The translations under genes and the position numbers were made by a program. Under the pieces are notes generated by a model. It was not told where the DNA came from and ran no database searches. It saw only the letters and a list, made by a program, of their open reading frames with translations. A stretch of 64,000 nt of DNA from Lucinisca nassula (taxonomy: Eukaryota; Mollusca; Bivalvia; Lucinida; Lucinidae), in the NCBI GenBank assembly GCA_963580285.1, contig OY757017.1:19653395-19717394 (forward strand), in the 5' to 3' direction. Shown piece by piece: positions 9,731-21,900 of the stretch (the stretch's first letter is position 1; each line of letters starts with the position of its first letter).

Positions 9731-11530
9731 TACCCCACCACACGATAGTGGCGGGGTATTATGATATACCCTCCGGTGTCCGTCCGTCCGTCTGTATGTC
9801 CGTCCGTCCGTCCGTCCGTCCGCACCATTTCCGATCGATAACTTGAGTAGTTTTTAACAAATTTTTTTCAAATTTTGCATACATGTATATATCGGGAATG
9901 AGTGGTATGGGATTGTTAATGGGCAAAATCCGTTAACATTTGACAGAGTTATGGCCCTTTTTAGTTCAAAATAAGGGGTTTTGGGGCGTTTCCGATCAAT
10001 AACTTGAATATTTTTTCACGGATTTTCTTCAAATTTTGTATACACATTGGCATTGGGTATGAGTGGTTTGGGATTGTAAATGGGCAAAATACATTAACAT
10101 TTAACGGAATTATGGTCGTTAAAAATTCTGATTAAATGGTTTTTGGGGACTTATTCCTTTACTATATGGAATATTTGGATGAAACTGCACTGATGTATAA
10201 ACGACCATAATAAGCAGGTTTTGTGTTGTGAATACACAAAATGCGTTAACATTTAACGAAAAATTGGTCGTTACAATTCCCATTAAATAGTTTCTGCGCA
10301 TTTATTCCTTTAATTTATAAAATATATTGATTATCACTGCCAGTGTAGTGGTTAGAGTGCTGGACTACAAATCCTATTGTTGACTATGAATCTGAGGGGC
10401 GTGAGGTCAAATCTCCGTCGAGGAATGGAAATTTTTTTTTTTTTTTCGTTTTTTCTTCTTTTTTTTGTGTGTGTTCTTTTTTCTTTTTCTTTCTTTTTCA
10501 TTTTGGCAATGAATTTATTTATTTATTTTTTTTTTTTTTAATTTTCCTCATTTTTGCTTTTTCATTCCTTTTTTTTCCCTTTTTTTTTTTTCACCCTTTT
10601 CTTCTTTTTTTGTTATACCCCATCACACGAGAGTGCTGGGATATTACAATATACCCTCCGGTGTCTGTCCGTCCGTCCGTCCCCACCATTTCCGATCAAT
10701 AACTGGATTAATTTGTGCTATGAATCTGAGGGGCGTGAGTTCAAACCCCCGTGGAGGAATGGAATTTTCTTTTTTTTCCTTTTTTTTCTCTTTTTTTCTT
10801 TTCTTTTTTTCCGTTTATTTTTCTTTTCTTTCTTTTTGCAATGAATTTTTTTTTTTTTTCCGTTTTTTTTTTTTCTCATTTTTTGTTTTTCATTCCTTTT
10901 TTTTACCTTTTTTTTTTTCCTTTTCTTCTTTTTGTTATACCCCATTACACGACAGTGCTGGGATATTATAATATACCCTCCGGTGTCTGTCCCTCCGTCC
11001 GTCCGTCTGTCCGTCCGTCCATCCCCACCATTTCCGACCGATAACTTGATTAATTTTTCACATTTTTTTTTTTCAAATTGTGACACATGTTTATATCGGG
11101 AATGACTTTTCTTTTCTTCTTTTTGTTATACCCCATCACACGATAGTGCTGGGGAATTATAATATACCCTCCGGTGTCTGTCCGTTCGTCCGTCCATCCA
11201 CACCATTTCCGACCGATAACTTGATTAATTTCTCACAGTTTTTTTTTTGGAGTTTGCGATCAATAACTTAAGAATCTTTTCATGGATTTTCTTCAAATTT
11301 TAAAACACTAAAGGACACATATTATTGCCAAGGACAGTCACTCTGCTTTTCTGGTTATTGTATTATCTGCCCTTTTGATATACATTATGTAGTTCCTTTA
11401 CTATATTGAATGCCTTAGTGAAGTTTTACAGATAACTATAACACTTAAAAGTACCAATATTATGGGCAAGGCTATAACCATATTATCTTGCAGTGGTGGG
11501 GTATCATGCAGTGTTAGCGTGCTTTTATTA
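9731..11530 (+). mobile_element. Element nested in the 9362 element, with (GTCC)n and poly-pyrimidine tracts
   Basis: It begins TACCCCACCACACG with hairpin partner GTGGCGGGGTA, then (GTCC)n at 9780-9822. The inverse GTGGTGGGGTAT lies near its 3' end at about 11496. The starting motif recurs in decayed form at 10614, 10936 and 11126, each followed by ATACCCTCCGG and GTCC repeats, so it is internally reiterated. The 57123-59600 copy lacks it: CTCATTTTTATTGG is continuous there near 59205-59225 (read on minus), so the insertion was at TA. Confidence 0.75.
10335..10430 (+). mobile_element. tRNA-derived sequence inside the nested element
   Basis: GTGTAGTGGTTAGAGTGCTGG resembles an A-box region (shown as GTGTAGTGG and TTAGAGTGCTGG), and GTGAGGTCAAATCTCC resembles a B box. 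The stem pairing of a working tRNA is not evident. A second partial copy (GAATCTGAGGGGCGTGAG then TTCAAACCCCC) is at 10720-10765. The following T-rich tracts may be A-tails of minus-strand retrocopies. Confidence 0.5.
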
Positions 11531-11819
11531 TTGGTTGCCATGGAAACCAAAATGCAAAAAAATAGAAAAAAAAAATACTTAAAAAATCATCTCCTCAGAA
11601 ACCATATGCTCTAGGAGGCTGAGACTTTATGAAAATATTCACCATATTTGCCTTTACAGGTTTTGTGTTTTTTATGAAATTTGGCCTTTTAGCTTTGTTG
11701 CTATGGCAACTTAGAGTTTCCATTGACTTATAGTGGGGAAAACAGAAAAATGGCATTTACTGCCAAGTCATTGCAGATATTTTGACAAAACTTACATAGA
11801 CATGTTCCTTGAGTAAACT

Positions 11820-13240
11820 TCTCTCAGCCATATGCTTTTATGTCAACCTGGGGGTCCCTTAGGTTGTGCTGGGGCCATGCCCCGCCCCCTCCACTTCATA
11901 AAATGCCTTATATCTCAGAAACCTTACAGATCCCAACCCCTAAACCATATATATTCTTGTTCCTTATGATAAGATGCATTAAGTGACACCAACCTGGGGG
12001 TCCCCCGGGATGTGCTGGGGACATGCCATGCCCCCTCTATTTCATATAATGCCATTTATCTCAGAAACCATTCAGATCCCCACCCCTAAACTATATATAT
12101 TCTTGTTCCTTATGTTAAGATGCATTAAGTAACACCAACCTGGGGGTCCCCCGGGATGTGCTGGGAACATGCCCCACCCCCTCCACTTCATAAAATGCCA
12201 TTTATCTCAGAAACCATTGAGATCCCCACCCCTAAACCATGTATACTTTTGTTCCTTATGAAAAGATGGACTCAGTGACACCAACCTGGGGGTCGCCCGG
12301 GATGTGCCGGGGCCATGCCCCACCCCCTCCACTTCATAAAGGCCCAATATCCCAGTAGCCTTACAGATCCCCACCCCTAAACCATATATATTCGCGTTCC
12401 TTTTGATAAGTGGCATTCAGTGACACCAACTTGGGGGTCCCCCGGGATGTGCGGGGGCCATACCCAACCCCCTCCACTTCCTAAAAGGCTAAATATTCCA
12501 GAAACCTTACAGATCCCCACCCCAAAACCATATATATTCTTGTTCCTTATGATAAGACACATTCAATGACACCAACCTAGGGCTCACCCAGGGTGTGCCC
12601 GGGCAACACTCCACCCCTTGACTTCACAAAAGACCATATATCTGAGAAACTGTTCAGAGCCCACCCCTAAACCATATATATTCTTGTTCCTTATGATAAG
12701 ACGCAAACAGTGACACCAGCATGGGGATCTCCCCGGGTTGCCACGGGCCATGCCCCACCCCTTTACTTCATTAAAATATATATATCTCAGAAACCGTTCA
12801 GATCCCCACCCCTAAACCATATATATTCTTGTTCCTGATGATAAGACTCCACTTAATAATAGGCCATATATCTCAGAAATGATTCAAATCCCCATCCTAT
12901 AATCACATATATTCTTGTTCATTGTTATTAGACACATTCAGTCAACCCTGTCGTTCTCTCCCTTTCACTTCAGATAAGGGCCTCATATCTCAGAAACCGT
13001 TCAGATCCCCACCATTTAACCATATATATTCTTGATCTTTATGATAAGACATATTCAGTGACAACAATCTTTGGCTTTTCTGGGATCTGCCATGCCCGAA
13101 TCCCTCCATTGCTTAAAAGGCCTTACGTCTATGGAACATTACATATCCCCACCGCTAAACCATATATGTCTCTGTTCCTTTTTATAAGACCCATTTAGTG
13201 ACACCAATCAGGGCTCCATTGGGCAGTGCCCACCTGAGCT
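11820..13240 (+). repeat. About 145 bp satellite array, 9-10 monomers
   Basis: The monomer contains CCCCACCCCTAAACCATATA, TTCTTGTTCCTTATGATAAG, GTGACACCAACCTGGGGGTC and CCTCCACTTCATAAAA. Monomers drift progressively from left to right. The same satellite in inverse orientation occupies about 57480-58920. Confidence 0.85.
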
Positions 13241-13859
13241 CTGGTGTATGAAATTTAGCACTTTGGTTTTTGTTTGCTATGGCATGTTAAGAGTTACCAT
13301 TGACTTGTAATGGGGAAAATTGAAAAATGACATTAATGCCTCTCAAGATATTTTTTCAAACTTTCATTGAAATGTTCCTTTAATAATGTTCTTTTTGGCC
13401 TATTGCCACAGATGGCAAATTGTCATTTGTCATCTGTTGTCTTCAAGCGACATCAGACCTCTGAAGCCACTAGTCTGATTGGGTCGAAATTTTATCTGTA
13501 GCAGCCTTCGGAGCAGGGCTTCCATGGTTAATTAAAATACATTGTTGCCAGTGGGCAGTGGGCCCCCCGAGCTCTGGTGAGCATTGTGGCCCATGGGCCT
13601 CTTGTTTTTTCAATCTTAGACTAGTTCATATGTCAATTCAAAGTATTCCTGATGAGATGGCCCATAATGAGCCGTCTCTGACATCAGGATCCACACTGTT
13701 TGTCATCCTGTTAGTGATTATGACGGAACCCACTATTTATATCAATGGTTGTGTCCAAATTCAAACACAGAAGAATCAACTTCAGAAAGTAGGGATGAAA
13801 GTGTTGTGTTTCTTTTGGCTGCAGGATATCCGGCTGATATTTGCTTGTGGCTGGGCAAG

Positions 13860-14178
13860 GTTTGTTGTTAATTTGTTTTGGGGTTTTAACGGCCCAGTCA
13901 ACACTTTTAGGTCATTTTTGAGCCCGTCAGTTTACTTAGCCACACTTTTCCTGGGGAGGCTAATACATGTACGTAAGCGGTTAGCCAGTACAGTGCACAT
14001 TCTTTCGCCAGAAACTGACAACTGCCCTTCTTGAATCAGCGGAAGGGAGAGAATGACCGTAGAAAAGATTTCATGATCAATCTCCACAAAAGAATGTTGC
14101 CGACCCCTGCAGGTATCGAACCTCGGTCCTATAACCCGTCAGACGTGCATGCGACTGAGCCAATGAGGCCGGCACAAG
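13860..14178 (-). mobile_element. tRNA-derived SINE (family F)
   Basis: On the minus strand the head reads GGCCTCATTGGCTCAGTCGC (A-box region) and GAGGTTCGATACCTGC (B-box region). It is followed by a body of about 200 bp and a tail GGGCCGTTAAAACCCC plus A-rich sequence. Copies: 21965-22256 (-) and 3715-3960 (+, headless). The long ORF over 13558-14034 crosses this SINE and the preceding element end, so it is not a gene. Confidence 0.8.
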
Positions 14179-14194
14179 GTTTGTTGTACCGTAA

Positions 14195-14385
14195 AAATCC
14201 TATAAGTTTGGACACATTGAGAACTTGCTGTAATTCTCCAAACATTTTAGCCAATTTGTTTCACTATCCAGCAAGGAGTCCAAAAGGTCCAGACACAATT
14301 GCAAATAGTGTAGACCTGATCTGACTGCAGTCTGATCTGTGTCTGCACTGTTGGCTTAGGCCTGTCTCAATATTTAGGATCATTA
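14195..14385. mobile_element. MITE family A2 with palindromic core
   Basis: The ends AATCCTATAAGTTTGG and ATTTAGGATCATT are weakly inverted. The core at 14301-14354 (AGTGTAGACC, GTCTGCACT) has the tip CTGACTGCAGTCTG. Relatives are at 28488-28700 and 30190-30420. Confidence 0.65.
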
Positions 14386-14387
14386 TG

Positions 14388-15482
14388 CTCCCCGAATCAA
14401 AAAATTGGGGGCATATAGTTTTTGGCCTGTCTGTCTGTCTGTCTGTTTGTCTGTCAGTCCACAAAAACTTTACATTGGCCATAACTTCCGATTGGTAAGT
14501 GAAAGGGCTTTCATGTTTCACTTGTGCATTCTATGTCACAAGACCTTTCCAATGGTACCTTAATATTTTACATTGTGACCTTGACATTTGACCTACTTTT
14601 CAAAAACTTAACATTGGCCATAACTTTTGATTGGTTAGTTACAGAGCATACATATTTCACTTATGCATTCCGTGTCGCAAGAGCTTTCTAGTGGTACCTC
14701 AATTTTTTACCTTGTGACCTTGACGTTTGACCTACATTTAAAAAACCTTCACATTGGTCATAGCTTTTGATTGGTAAGTGATAGGGTGGTCATATTTCAC
14801 TTAGGCATTGGCAAGACCTTTCCAGTGGTACCATAAATTTTTACCTCAACCTTGACGTTTGACATACTTTTTAAAAACTTTAACATTGGCCAATACTTTT
14901 GCTGGGGCTTTCATATTTCACATGAGCATTCCTTGTCACAGACCTTTTCATTGATACCATAATTTTTGACCTTGTGACCTTGAAGAGCACCCCATGGGGG
15001 TGCCACTGCTCAGCTGCAGCCCCTTTTCATTCACCTTATTTGAATTATCTGCTGGTTCCTAGTCTGAAGGTTATCAGCGTTGGAAAAACAGGTAACCAGG
15101 CCCCCCTGACCTTAAAAGGTCAGGGGGGTCTGGTTACCTGTTTTTCCAATATTGACAATGTGCAAGCTGGGAGCCAGCAAATAATGCAAATATGGTGAAT
15201 AATGAACAACAAGTTAGCATTTCAAGTAAATATGTTCAGTAATGACAGAGATATTACAAAATGTCCAAGTTTTTGCACGACGACGCCAGAGCTATGACAA
15301 GACCTCGTCATTTTCTTTGAAAACAGCCAAACTAGGCCAGAGCTATGACAAGACCTCGTCATTTTCTTCGAAAACAGCCAAACTAAAAAGCTTAAATGGC
15401 CTTGACTTTTGATTGGTTAGTGATAGGGCTTTCATATTTCACTGTGCGGGGGCATCAGTGTTTCACAAGCACATCTTGTCAC
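14388..15482 (+). mobile_element. Satellite-bearing element with 5' hairpin and (GTCT)n
   Basis: It starts TATGCTCCCCGAATC...GGGGGCATATAG (hairpin), then (GTCT)n at 14429-14458. About four 132 bp monomers (TTACATTGGCCATAACTT, GGGCTTTCATATTTCAC, TTGTGACCTTGAC) follow. It ends near GGGGGCATCAGTGTTTCAC, CACATCTTG. Interior insertions include the palindrome at 15080-15149 and a 50 bp tandem duplicate at 15288-15385. Confidence 0.65.
15080..15149. repeat. 70 bp nearly perfect palindrome
   Basis: The arms run TTGGAAAAACAGGTAACCAG / CTGGTTACCTGTTTTTCCAA (with one mismatch next to the inner GGCCCCCCTGACC stem) and have a four-base AAAA-type centre. The structure is strong enough to extrude as a cruciform or fold as a terminator-like RNA hairpin. 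I know of no function. Confidence 0.85.
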
Positions 15483-15504
15483 TTTCTGTTTTACAACTTC
15501 CATT

Positions 15505-15812
15505 TTCGTTATTGTTTGTTTGATTTGAGGTTTAACGTCCCCATCAACACTGTAAAGGTCATTTTGGAGATGTTGCTTCCAATTTTGTGGGACTTTTACC
15601 TGACATTGAGATGAAATGACATCTCAAGCCCTGTCGCCCAATGAAACCAATAGGGTATATTAGCATGGACGGTCCGCCTCGCACCGCGGTTCCTGGACAG
15701 GCTTAGATCCTCTAAGCGGTTTACCATTACTAGTGTGCAGGCCGGATTCAGCTCTGCATGGAAGCATGGTGCAGCCCCTATATTTCTTCAAGCCCCTATG
15801 GGCGGGGGCGGT
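15505..15812 (-). mobile_element. SINE-like family E, copy 3 (minus)
   Basis: GTTTGTTTGATTTGAGG, TTTAACGTCC and GGGACTTTTACC mark its 3' end on the minus strand. The 5' end is GCCCCTATGGGCGGGGGC at about 15800. Confidence 0.8.
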
Positions 15813-15984
15813 CCATTTTCGTTATATGCCCATTTTAAAAAAAAAAAAAGTATGTATTCTGTTATTCATTCATTCATCTTCAGATATCTCCTCCAGTAAT
15901 CAACATCTGATCAAGGTGAAACTCGGCAGACAGTGATGGACCAGTGCATATTTTTAGAGGATATTCAATTTTTTTACTGCAAGA

Positions 15985-17565
15985 TTGATTTCACCAAATG
16001 AATACTTCTCTTACATATAAGAAGAAATTGGGCATTTAGAAAATAGTTTATACCCAAAAGTTGGGGTGGGGGTAAAGATATCCTGGCCAGTTTAGCTTTA
16101 CCCCCGGGGTTAAAGATATCCCAGCCGGGATATCTTTACCCCCGCCTTTCCACTCACCCCAACCACCCATTTCACAACTGATAGGGATAATGCAAGATTA
16201 TGTTTTTTTTTGCTTCACTTACATATAAGAAGAAATTGGGCATTAAGAAATAGTTTATACCCGAAAGTTGGGGTGGGGGTAAAGATATCCTGGCCAGTTT
16301 AGCTTTACCCCCGGGGGTAAAGATATCCCAGCCGGGATATCTTTACCCCCGCCTTTCCACCCACCACCACCACCAATTTCACAACGGACAGGGATAATGC
16401 AAGATTATGAAAGATTGTCATAAGGGACATTTTGAATAAGAAAATATACAAAAAGAAGTTATTAAATAATCATTTGCCTCTATAATATGGTCTATTTCTT
16501 TCTAAGGGTAGTTCTATTAGTCCGAGTCACAATTGAACTGAAAAATGTTTAAGTGAAACATCGAGTCCACTATTTTGCTTCTCCTACATATAAGAAGAAA
16601 TTGGGCATTTATAAAATAGTTTATACCCAAAAGTTGGGGTGGGGGTAAAGACATCCTGGCCAGTTTAGCTTCACCCCCGGGGGTAAAGATATCCCAGCCG
16701 GGATATCTTTACCCCCGCCTTGCCACTCACCACCACCACCCATTTCACGACTGACAGGGATAATGCGAGATTATGAAAGATTGTCATAAGCAACATTTTG
16801 AATAAGAAAATATACAAAAAAGAAGTTCTTAAATAATCATTTGCCTCTATAGTATGGTCATATTTCTTACTAAGGGTAGTTCTATTAGTCTGAGTCATGA
16901 TTGAAACGAAAAATGTTAAAGTGAAACATCGAGTCCACTATCTTGCTTCTATTACATATAAGAAGAAATTGGGCATTTAGAAAATAGTTTATACCCAAAA
17001 GTTGGGGTGGGGGTAAAGATATCCTGGCCAGTTTAGCTTTACCCCCTGGGGTAAAGATATCCCAGCCGGGATATCTTAACCCCCACCTTTGCACTCACCA
17101 CCACCACCCATTTCACAACTGACAGGGATAATGCAAGATTATGAAAGATTGTCATAAGGGACATTTTGAATAAGAAAATATACAAAAAGAAGTTATTAAA
17201 TAATCATTTGCCTCTTTAATATGGTCATATTTCTTACTAAGGGTAGTGCTATTAGTCTGAGTCATGATTGAAACTAAAAATGTTAAAGTGAAACATCGAG
17301 TCCACTATCTTGCTTCTCTTACATATAAGATGAAATTGGGTATTAAGAAAATAGTTTATTCCCAAAAGTTGGGGTGGGGGTAAAGATATCCTGGCCAGTT
17401 TAGCTTTACCCCCGGGGGTAAAGATATCCTGGCCAGTTTAGCTTTACCCCCGGGGGTGAAGATATCCAGGGTGGGGGTAAAGATATCCCGGGATATCCTT
17501 ACCCCCGGGGGTAAAGCTACCCCTGAGTAGCTTTACCCCCGGGGGTAAAGCTACCCAGGGGTCAA
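15985..17565. repeat. Tandem array of 210-370 bp units with GATATC hairpins
   Basis: Five units start with ACATATAAGAAGAAATTGGG-like sequence at about 16014, 16223, 16590, 16956 and 17323. Each has GTTGGGGTGGGGGTAAAGAT and a stem (GGTAAAGATATCCCAGCCGG with its inverse TATCTTTACC). The last unit expands into alternating CCCCCGGGGGTAAAG blocks (17395-17560). Confidence 0.85.
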
Positions 17566-17569
17566 GATA

Positions 17570-18354
17570 AACTGGGACACCGGTTAAGTTCGATTTTGGG
17601 CCGAATCGGAATATTGACCTCGGAGTTACGTGACCTTGAGCGACAAAAAATTTGCCCATAGACTTAACATAGGGAAAATGTTGTGACTACGATAGCGACT
17701 TGAATTTTTTTCAGATCAGCTTCAAACTTGCAGGGAACGAGGACAGACATAAAATCTCGGTTAAGTTAGATTTTGGGCCGAATCGGAATATTTGCCTTGG
17801 AGTTACCTGCCCTTGAGCATAAAAAAATACGTTGTGACCACGATAGCAACTTTATTTTTATTCAGATCAGCTTCAAACTTGCAGGTAACGTGGACAGGCA
17901 TAAAATCTCAGTTAAGTTCGAATCGGAATATTGACCTCGGAGTTACATGACCTTGAGTGACAAAAAATTTGCCCATAGACTTTACATAGGGAAAATGTTG
18001 TGACTACGATAGCGACTTGAATTTTTTTCAGATCAGCTTCAAACTTGCAGGTAACGAGGACAGACATAAAATCTCCGTTAAGTTCGATTTTGGGCCGAAT
18101 CGGAATATTTGCCTTGGAGTTACCTGCCCTTGAGCATAAAAAAATACGTTGTAACCACGATAGCAACTTTATTTTTATTCATATCAGCTTCAAACTTGCA
18201 GGTAACGAGGACAGGCATAAAATCTCGGTTAAGTTCGATTTTGGGCCGAATCGGAATATTGACCTCGGAGTTACGTGACCTTGAGAGACAAAAAATTTGC
18301 CCATAGACTTAACGTAGGGAAAATGTTGTGACAGAAATAGCGACTTGAATTTTT
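17570..18354 (+). repeat. Satellite array of about 150-165 bp units, two alternating variants
   Basis: GATTTTGGGCCGAATCGGAA (about 17590, 17770, 18085, 18238) alternates between variants followed by GACCTCGGAGTTACGTGACC and by TGCCTTGGAGTTACCTGCCC. This gives a higher-order dimer of roughly 300 bp. ORFs on both strands are by-products. Confidence 0.8.
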
Positions 18355-18965
18355 AGCTCACCTGAGCCAAAGGCTCCAGTGAGCCGATAGTATACCAAGG
18401 CTCCGGAGTCCGTCGTCTGTCGTCCGTCCATCCGTCGTCCACACTTTCAATGAAGCATATCTCAGAAGGCAGTCGACCAATCTTGTTTAAATTTTATGTG
18501 TAGCACCATTGGGCAAGGGGAAAGGCTGCATTAGGTTTTGGAGCTAGTCTGGTTCATTTGTTCCTTCATTCTTCTTTCTCTCCATATAGAGATAATAGAC
18601 CAATGTTAAATTTTTAATCAAAGATTTCTCAGGAACTATAAAAGCTAGAAGCATCAAATTTGGTATTCAATAGAATAATGATGACTTATTTTGTGTAAGA
18701 GACATTGGGCTTTTTCAGCTTATTTGTTCATCTGTTCTTTCATTCTTCTTTCTCTCCATTTTGACCAATGTTAAATTTTCGTCAAAGATTTCTCAGGAAC
18801 TATAGAAGCTAGAAGTCTCAAACTTGGAATGCAATGCAATAATCATGACTTATATCCTGTAAGGGTCAATGCGCTGGATTCTATTAGCAGATTTAGTAGT
18901 CAAGTCTGTGAATTGTTAAAACTTAAGTTCCTCAGGTGAGCGGTTTAGGCTCATTGAGCCTCTTG
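18355..18965 (+). mobile_element. Short HINE-like element (same terminal design as 9362-13604)
   Basis: The 5' end AGCTCACCTGAGCCAAAGG hairpins with GGCTCCAGTGAGC. A (GTC/GTCC)n tract is at 18405-18440. Two monomers (TCAAAGATTTCTCAGGAACT) follow. The 3' end is CCTCAGGTGAGCGG, then GGCTCATTGAGCC and TCTTG. It is preceded by a T-run. The 3' 104 bp recur at 1-104. Confidence 0.8.
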
Positions 18966-18968
18966 TAA

Positions 18969-21900
18969 GGGTTAACCCTTATCCACTCAACACGACAACG
19001 TCTACCTTTGGCCTGCTGAATAATTAAATTAGCCACAACCATTTTGACTATTAACAAGTCAAATTACTTTATATATTCATTTAGATTCACAAACTATCAA
19101 GATCAGATGGCTTCAAACAGTGTAGACCCAGATCAGAAGCCATTTGATCTGGATCTACACTGTCATTCAGTTTGTGAATGCGGCATCTCATCAGGGCCTA
19201 CAATATTTAGAGGAAGTTCAACAATTTTCCAACTCAATTTTGAAGATACCATAACCTGTCACCTCTAAATTTAGAAATGGACTCCTGCTATAGTTTGAAC
19301 AATTTGACATGAGGCTGACCTTTATGCAAGGAATAAATTAGTCAATGCTATCACCTCATACGTTTGCTTTCTCGTAAACTTCTCGTGAATTTTCGGCATC
19401 ATGTGAATAGCGACCCATTTACCGACCTCTATGTATTGTATAACACTATTTCCATCTGTGGAAAACGACGAAGATAAATACATGCATTCAGTTGGTCGTG
19501 AAATTATGTTAATAGAGTTCAACAGTCTCAGGTCAGTTTGTTGGAACTATATATACAGCAAAATTCCTATATTAAGACCACCTGTGGGACTTCAAAAGTG
19601 GTCTTAAAGACCACTTTTGAACAGTCCAAAAGGTGGTCCCTTGACCAGAGGACATTGTAGGCGGAAAACACAAAGAAAAATTCAGTGTACCCTTCAAAAT
19701 AAGCTTTTTATAGCAAAATTAGTCCTAATTTTAGGTGGTCTTAATAGCGGAATTTCACTGTATAATGAGGAAATTCCATTTGTTATAAAAAGGGTTAATC
19801 TGGATCTACACTGTTTGCAAAGGTAGGAGTTGCCTTGTTCAGCAGTATAAAGGTTAAGACAATTTGATCCTCCAAGTAAGTGTTGGAATTAGGGGATAAC
19901 TGTATTCAAAATTGTCATTGGGGGTGGTAAACCAGCATTTTTACGGTCCGAAATTTCGTTTTACAGTGACGTGTCAGCAGAGCCGTAAAACAGAATTCGC
20001 GACCATAAAACCCGACGATTTACCTCCACAAATGGCAATTTCAATACAGTTATCCCCATTCTTATGCACTTATTCATTTGTTTTGTTTAAAAAATGTTCT
20101 TTTTGTCCCAAACGGCAAGTGCAGTGAGCTGCGTAAAATGAAATACCAACCAATGAAACGCGACATTACACGATGACGCCGGATTTCCGACAGTATATAG
20201 CAGAATTAACTGTTTCAAATTTTTGACTTCATCCAATCAGACGTAGCGTTACATATGCAAGTGCATTAGAATTTTGGTTTGTCAGGTCCTGATGCAGTTT
20301 GACATGGCCGACAAAGAATAGATTTTGATGTGACATTGAAAAGCAGTCTTAAAAGACTGTATATGTTGATTGCTGGTTGATATTATTGCCAAGCACTTGT
20401 GTAAATGAAGTTTTTGTGTCATGTTTTTCAAACAGCTGCATAGCTGTTTTCTCTCGACATGAAAAATTCTTAGCTTATACATTAAAATTCCGCTGTGAAG
20501 ACCACCTAAAATTAAGACTAAATCTGCCTGTTAAAGGTTATTGAGAAGGTTTCCATTATTCTTTCTTGGGACGGGCCTCGGAAGAGCCCCCACTCTTAAT
20601 CATTAGGTCTCTCACTGCTGTGGGTTCGAGCCTCGCTAGGGTCACACGTGAGACGCCAAGTTCACCAATGGCAGGTCAGGTGGTTTTTCTCCGGGCACTC
20701 GGGTTTTCGCCCACGCCTGATTAACGATCTGCTCGATATTAGTGAAATAATCTTGAAAGGCCATAAAACGAAAAAAAAAAAATCTTTGTGTTTTCTACAC
20801 ACAATGTCTCCTAATAAGAGACCACCTTTGGGACTGTTCAAAAGTGGTCTTAAAGACCACTTTTGAACAGTCCCAAAGGTGGTCTTACTGTATTTGCTAT
20901 GCATTAAAGGCCCAGCAAAAACCGATCAGCCTGTGCAGATTAATATGTCTCAGCTATCATATAATGTGTTCACTGTCTACTGTTGAAAGTTTTATTGAAC
21001 ATTATTTGAATAAATATTTGGCTAAAAATGGTGACTATTGATTCATAAATTTTAGCCGGGGCACAGCATTTCCTACAATTTACATGTGCATCTTAGAAAG
21101 ACTGATCAGCCTGCGCATTTGCGCAGTCTGATCAGAGTCTTTGTTGTGCCCTCTTAGGATAGCTATGGATGCAATGCTCCTTCATGAAACAAGAGAAGTC
21201 CCTGATCAGACTAAAAGGATGCGCAGACTGATCTGATTCTTCGCTTGGTGCACATGTAAATTGTAGGAAATGCTGTGCCGAGACTCTTTAATCAAATGAA
21301 CAGCTAAGATTTCGGCCCTCGCCCATAGGGACTTGAAGAAATATATGAGCTGCATGAGGCTTCCACGCACAGCTGAATCCGGCCCGCACACTAGTACTGG
21401 TAAGCCGCTTAGGGGATCTAGGCAGACCGTCCATGCTAATAAACCCTATTGGTTTCATTGGGCGACAGGGCTTGAGATGTCATTTCATCTCAATGTCGGG
21501 TAAAAGTCCCACAAAATTGGAAGCAACATCTCCAAACTGACCTTTACAGTGTTGACGGGGACGTTAAACCTCAAATCAAACAAGCAAAATCAGCTAAGAT
21601 TGATATCAGCCTGCTTTGCTTTTCAGCCAGGTTGCGGTGTATCGTAGTTACGGTGGATTAGTTTTACAATCAAGATGAACGGTTGGGTCATTTTTTTTTT
21701 TCAATCTTAGACTAGTTCATATGTCAATACAAAGTGTACCTGATGAGATGGCCCATAATGAGCCGTCTCTGACATCAGGATCCACACTGTTTGCCATCCT
21801 GTTAGTGATTATGACTGAACCCACTATTTATATCAATGGTTGTGTCCAAATTCAAACACAGAAGAATCAACTTCAGAAAGTAGGGATGAAAGTGTTGTGT

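Larger units (their letters stand above)
9362..13604 (+). mobile_element. Large satellite-bearing non-autonomous element (HINE/Helentron-like), nested insertion inside
   Basis: The 5' end AGCTCACCAGAGCC forms a hairpin with GGCTC. The 3' end has the subterminal inverse GAGCTCTGGTGAGC, a hairpin GGCCCATGGGCC and TCTTG. The duplicate locus (21680-21705) is an uninterrupted T-run where this element sits, so insertion was between T and T without a clear target duplication. The interior has a (GTC)n tract (9412-9430), a second element (9731-11530) and a 145 bp satellite (11820-13240). An inverted relative is at 57123-59600. T-T insertion, subterminal inverted repeats and internal satellites are features described for Helentron-associated elements; no Rep/helicase coding is present. 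The family call is inference. Confidence 0.75.
6335..14176. repeat. Segmental duplication, copy 1 (partner 18969-22256)
   Basis: The sequence is colinear and direct with 18969-22256 through MITEs, a SINE, long-TIR elements and family E and F SINEs. Differences are small indels plus two large insertions in this copy: the family B MITE at 6433-6711 and the 4.2 kb element at 9362-13604. Identity looks high by eye but was not calculated. It ends within the tRNA-like head of the family F SINE. Confidence 0.9.

Noticed and set aside
10469..11086. Phe-rich or Lys-rich ORFs
   Set aside because: Poly-pyrimidine low-complexity sequence within a nested element.
13558..14034. 158-codon ORF on plus
   Set aside because: It starts inside the end of the 9362 element and runs into the reverse strand of a SINE; the partner at 21721 is only as open as the duplication dictates.
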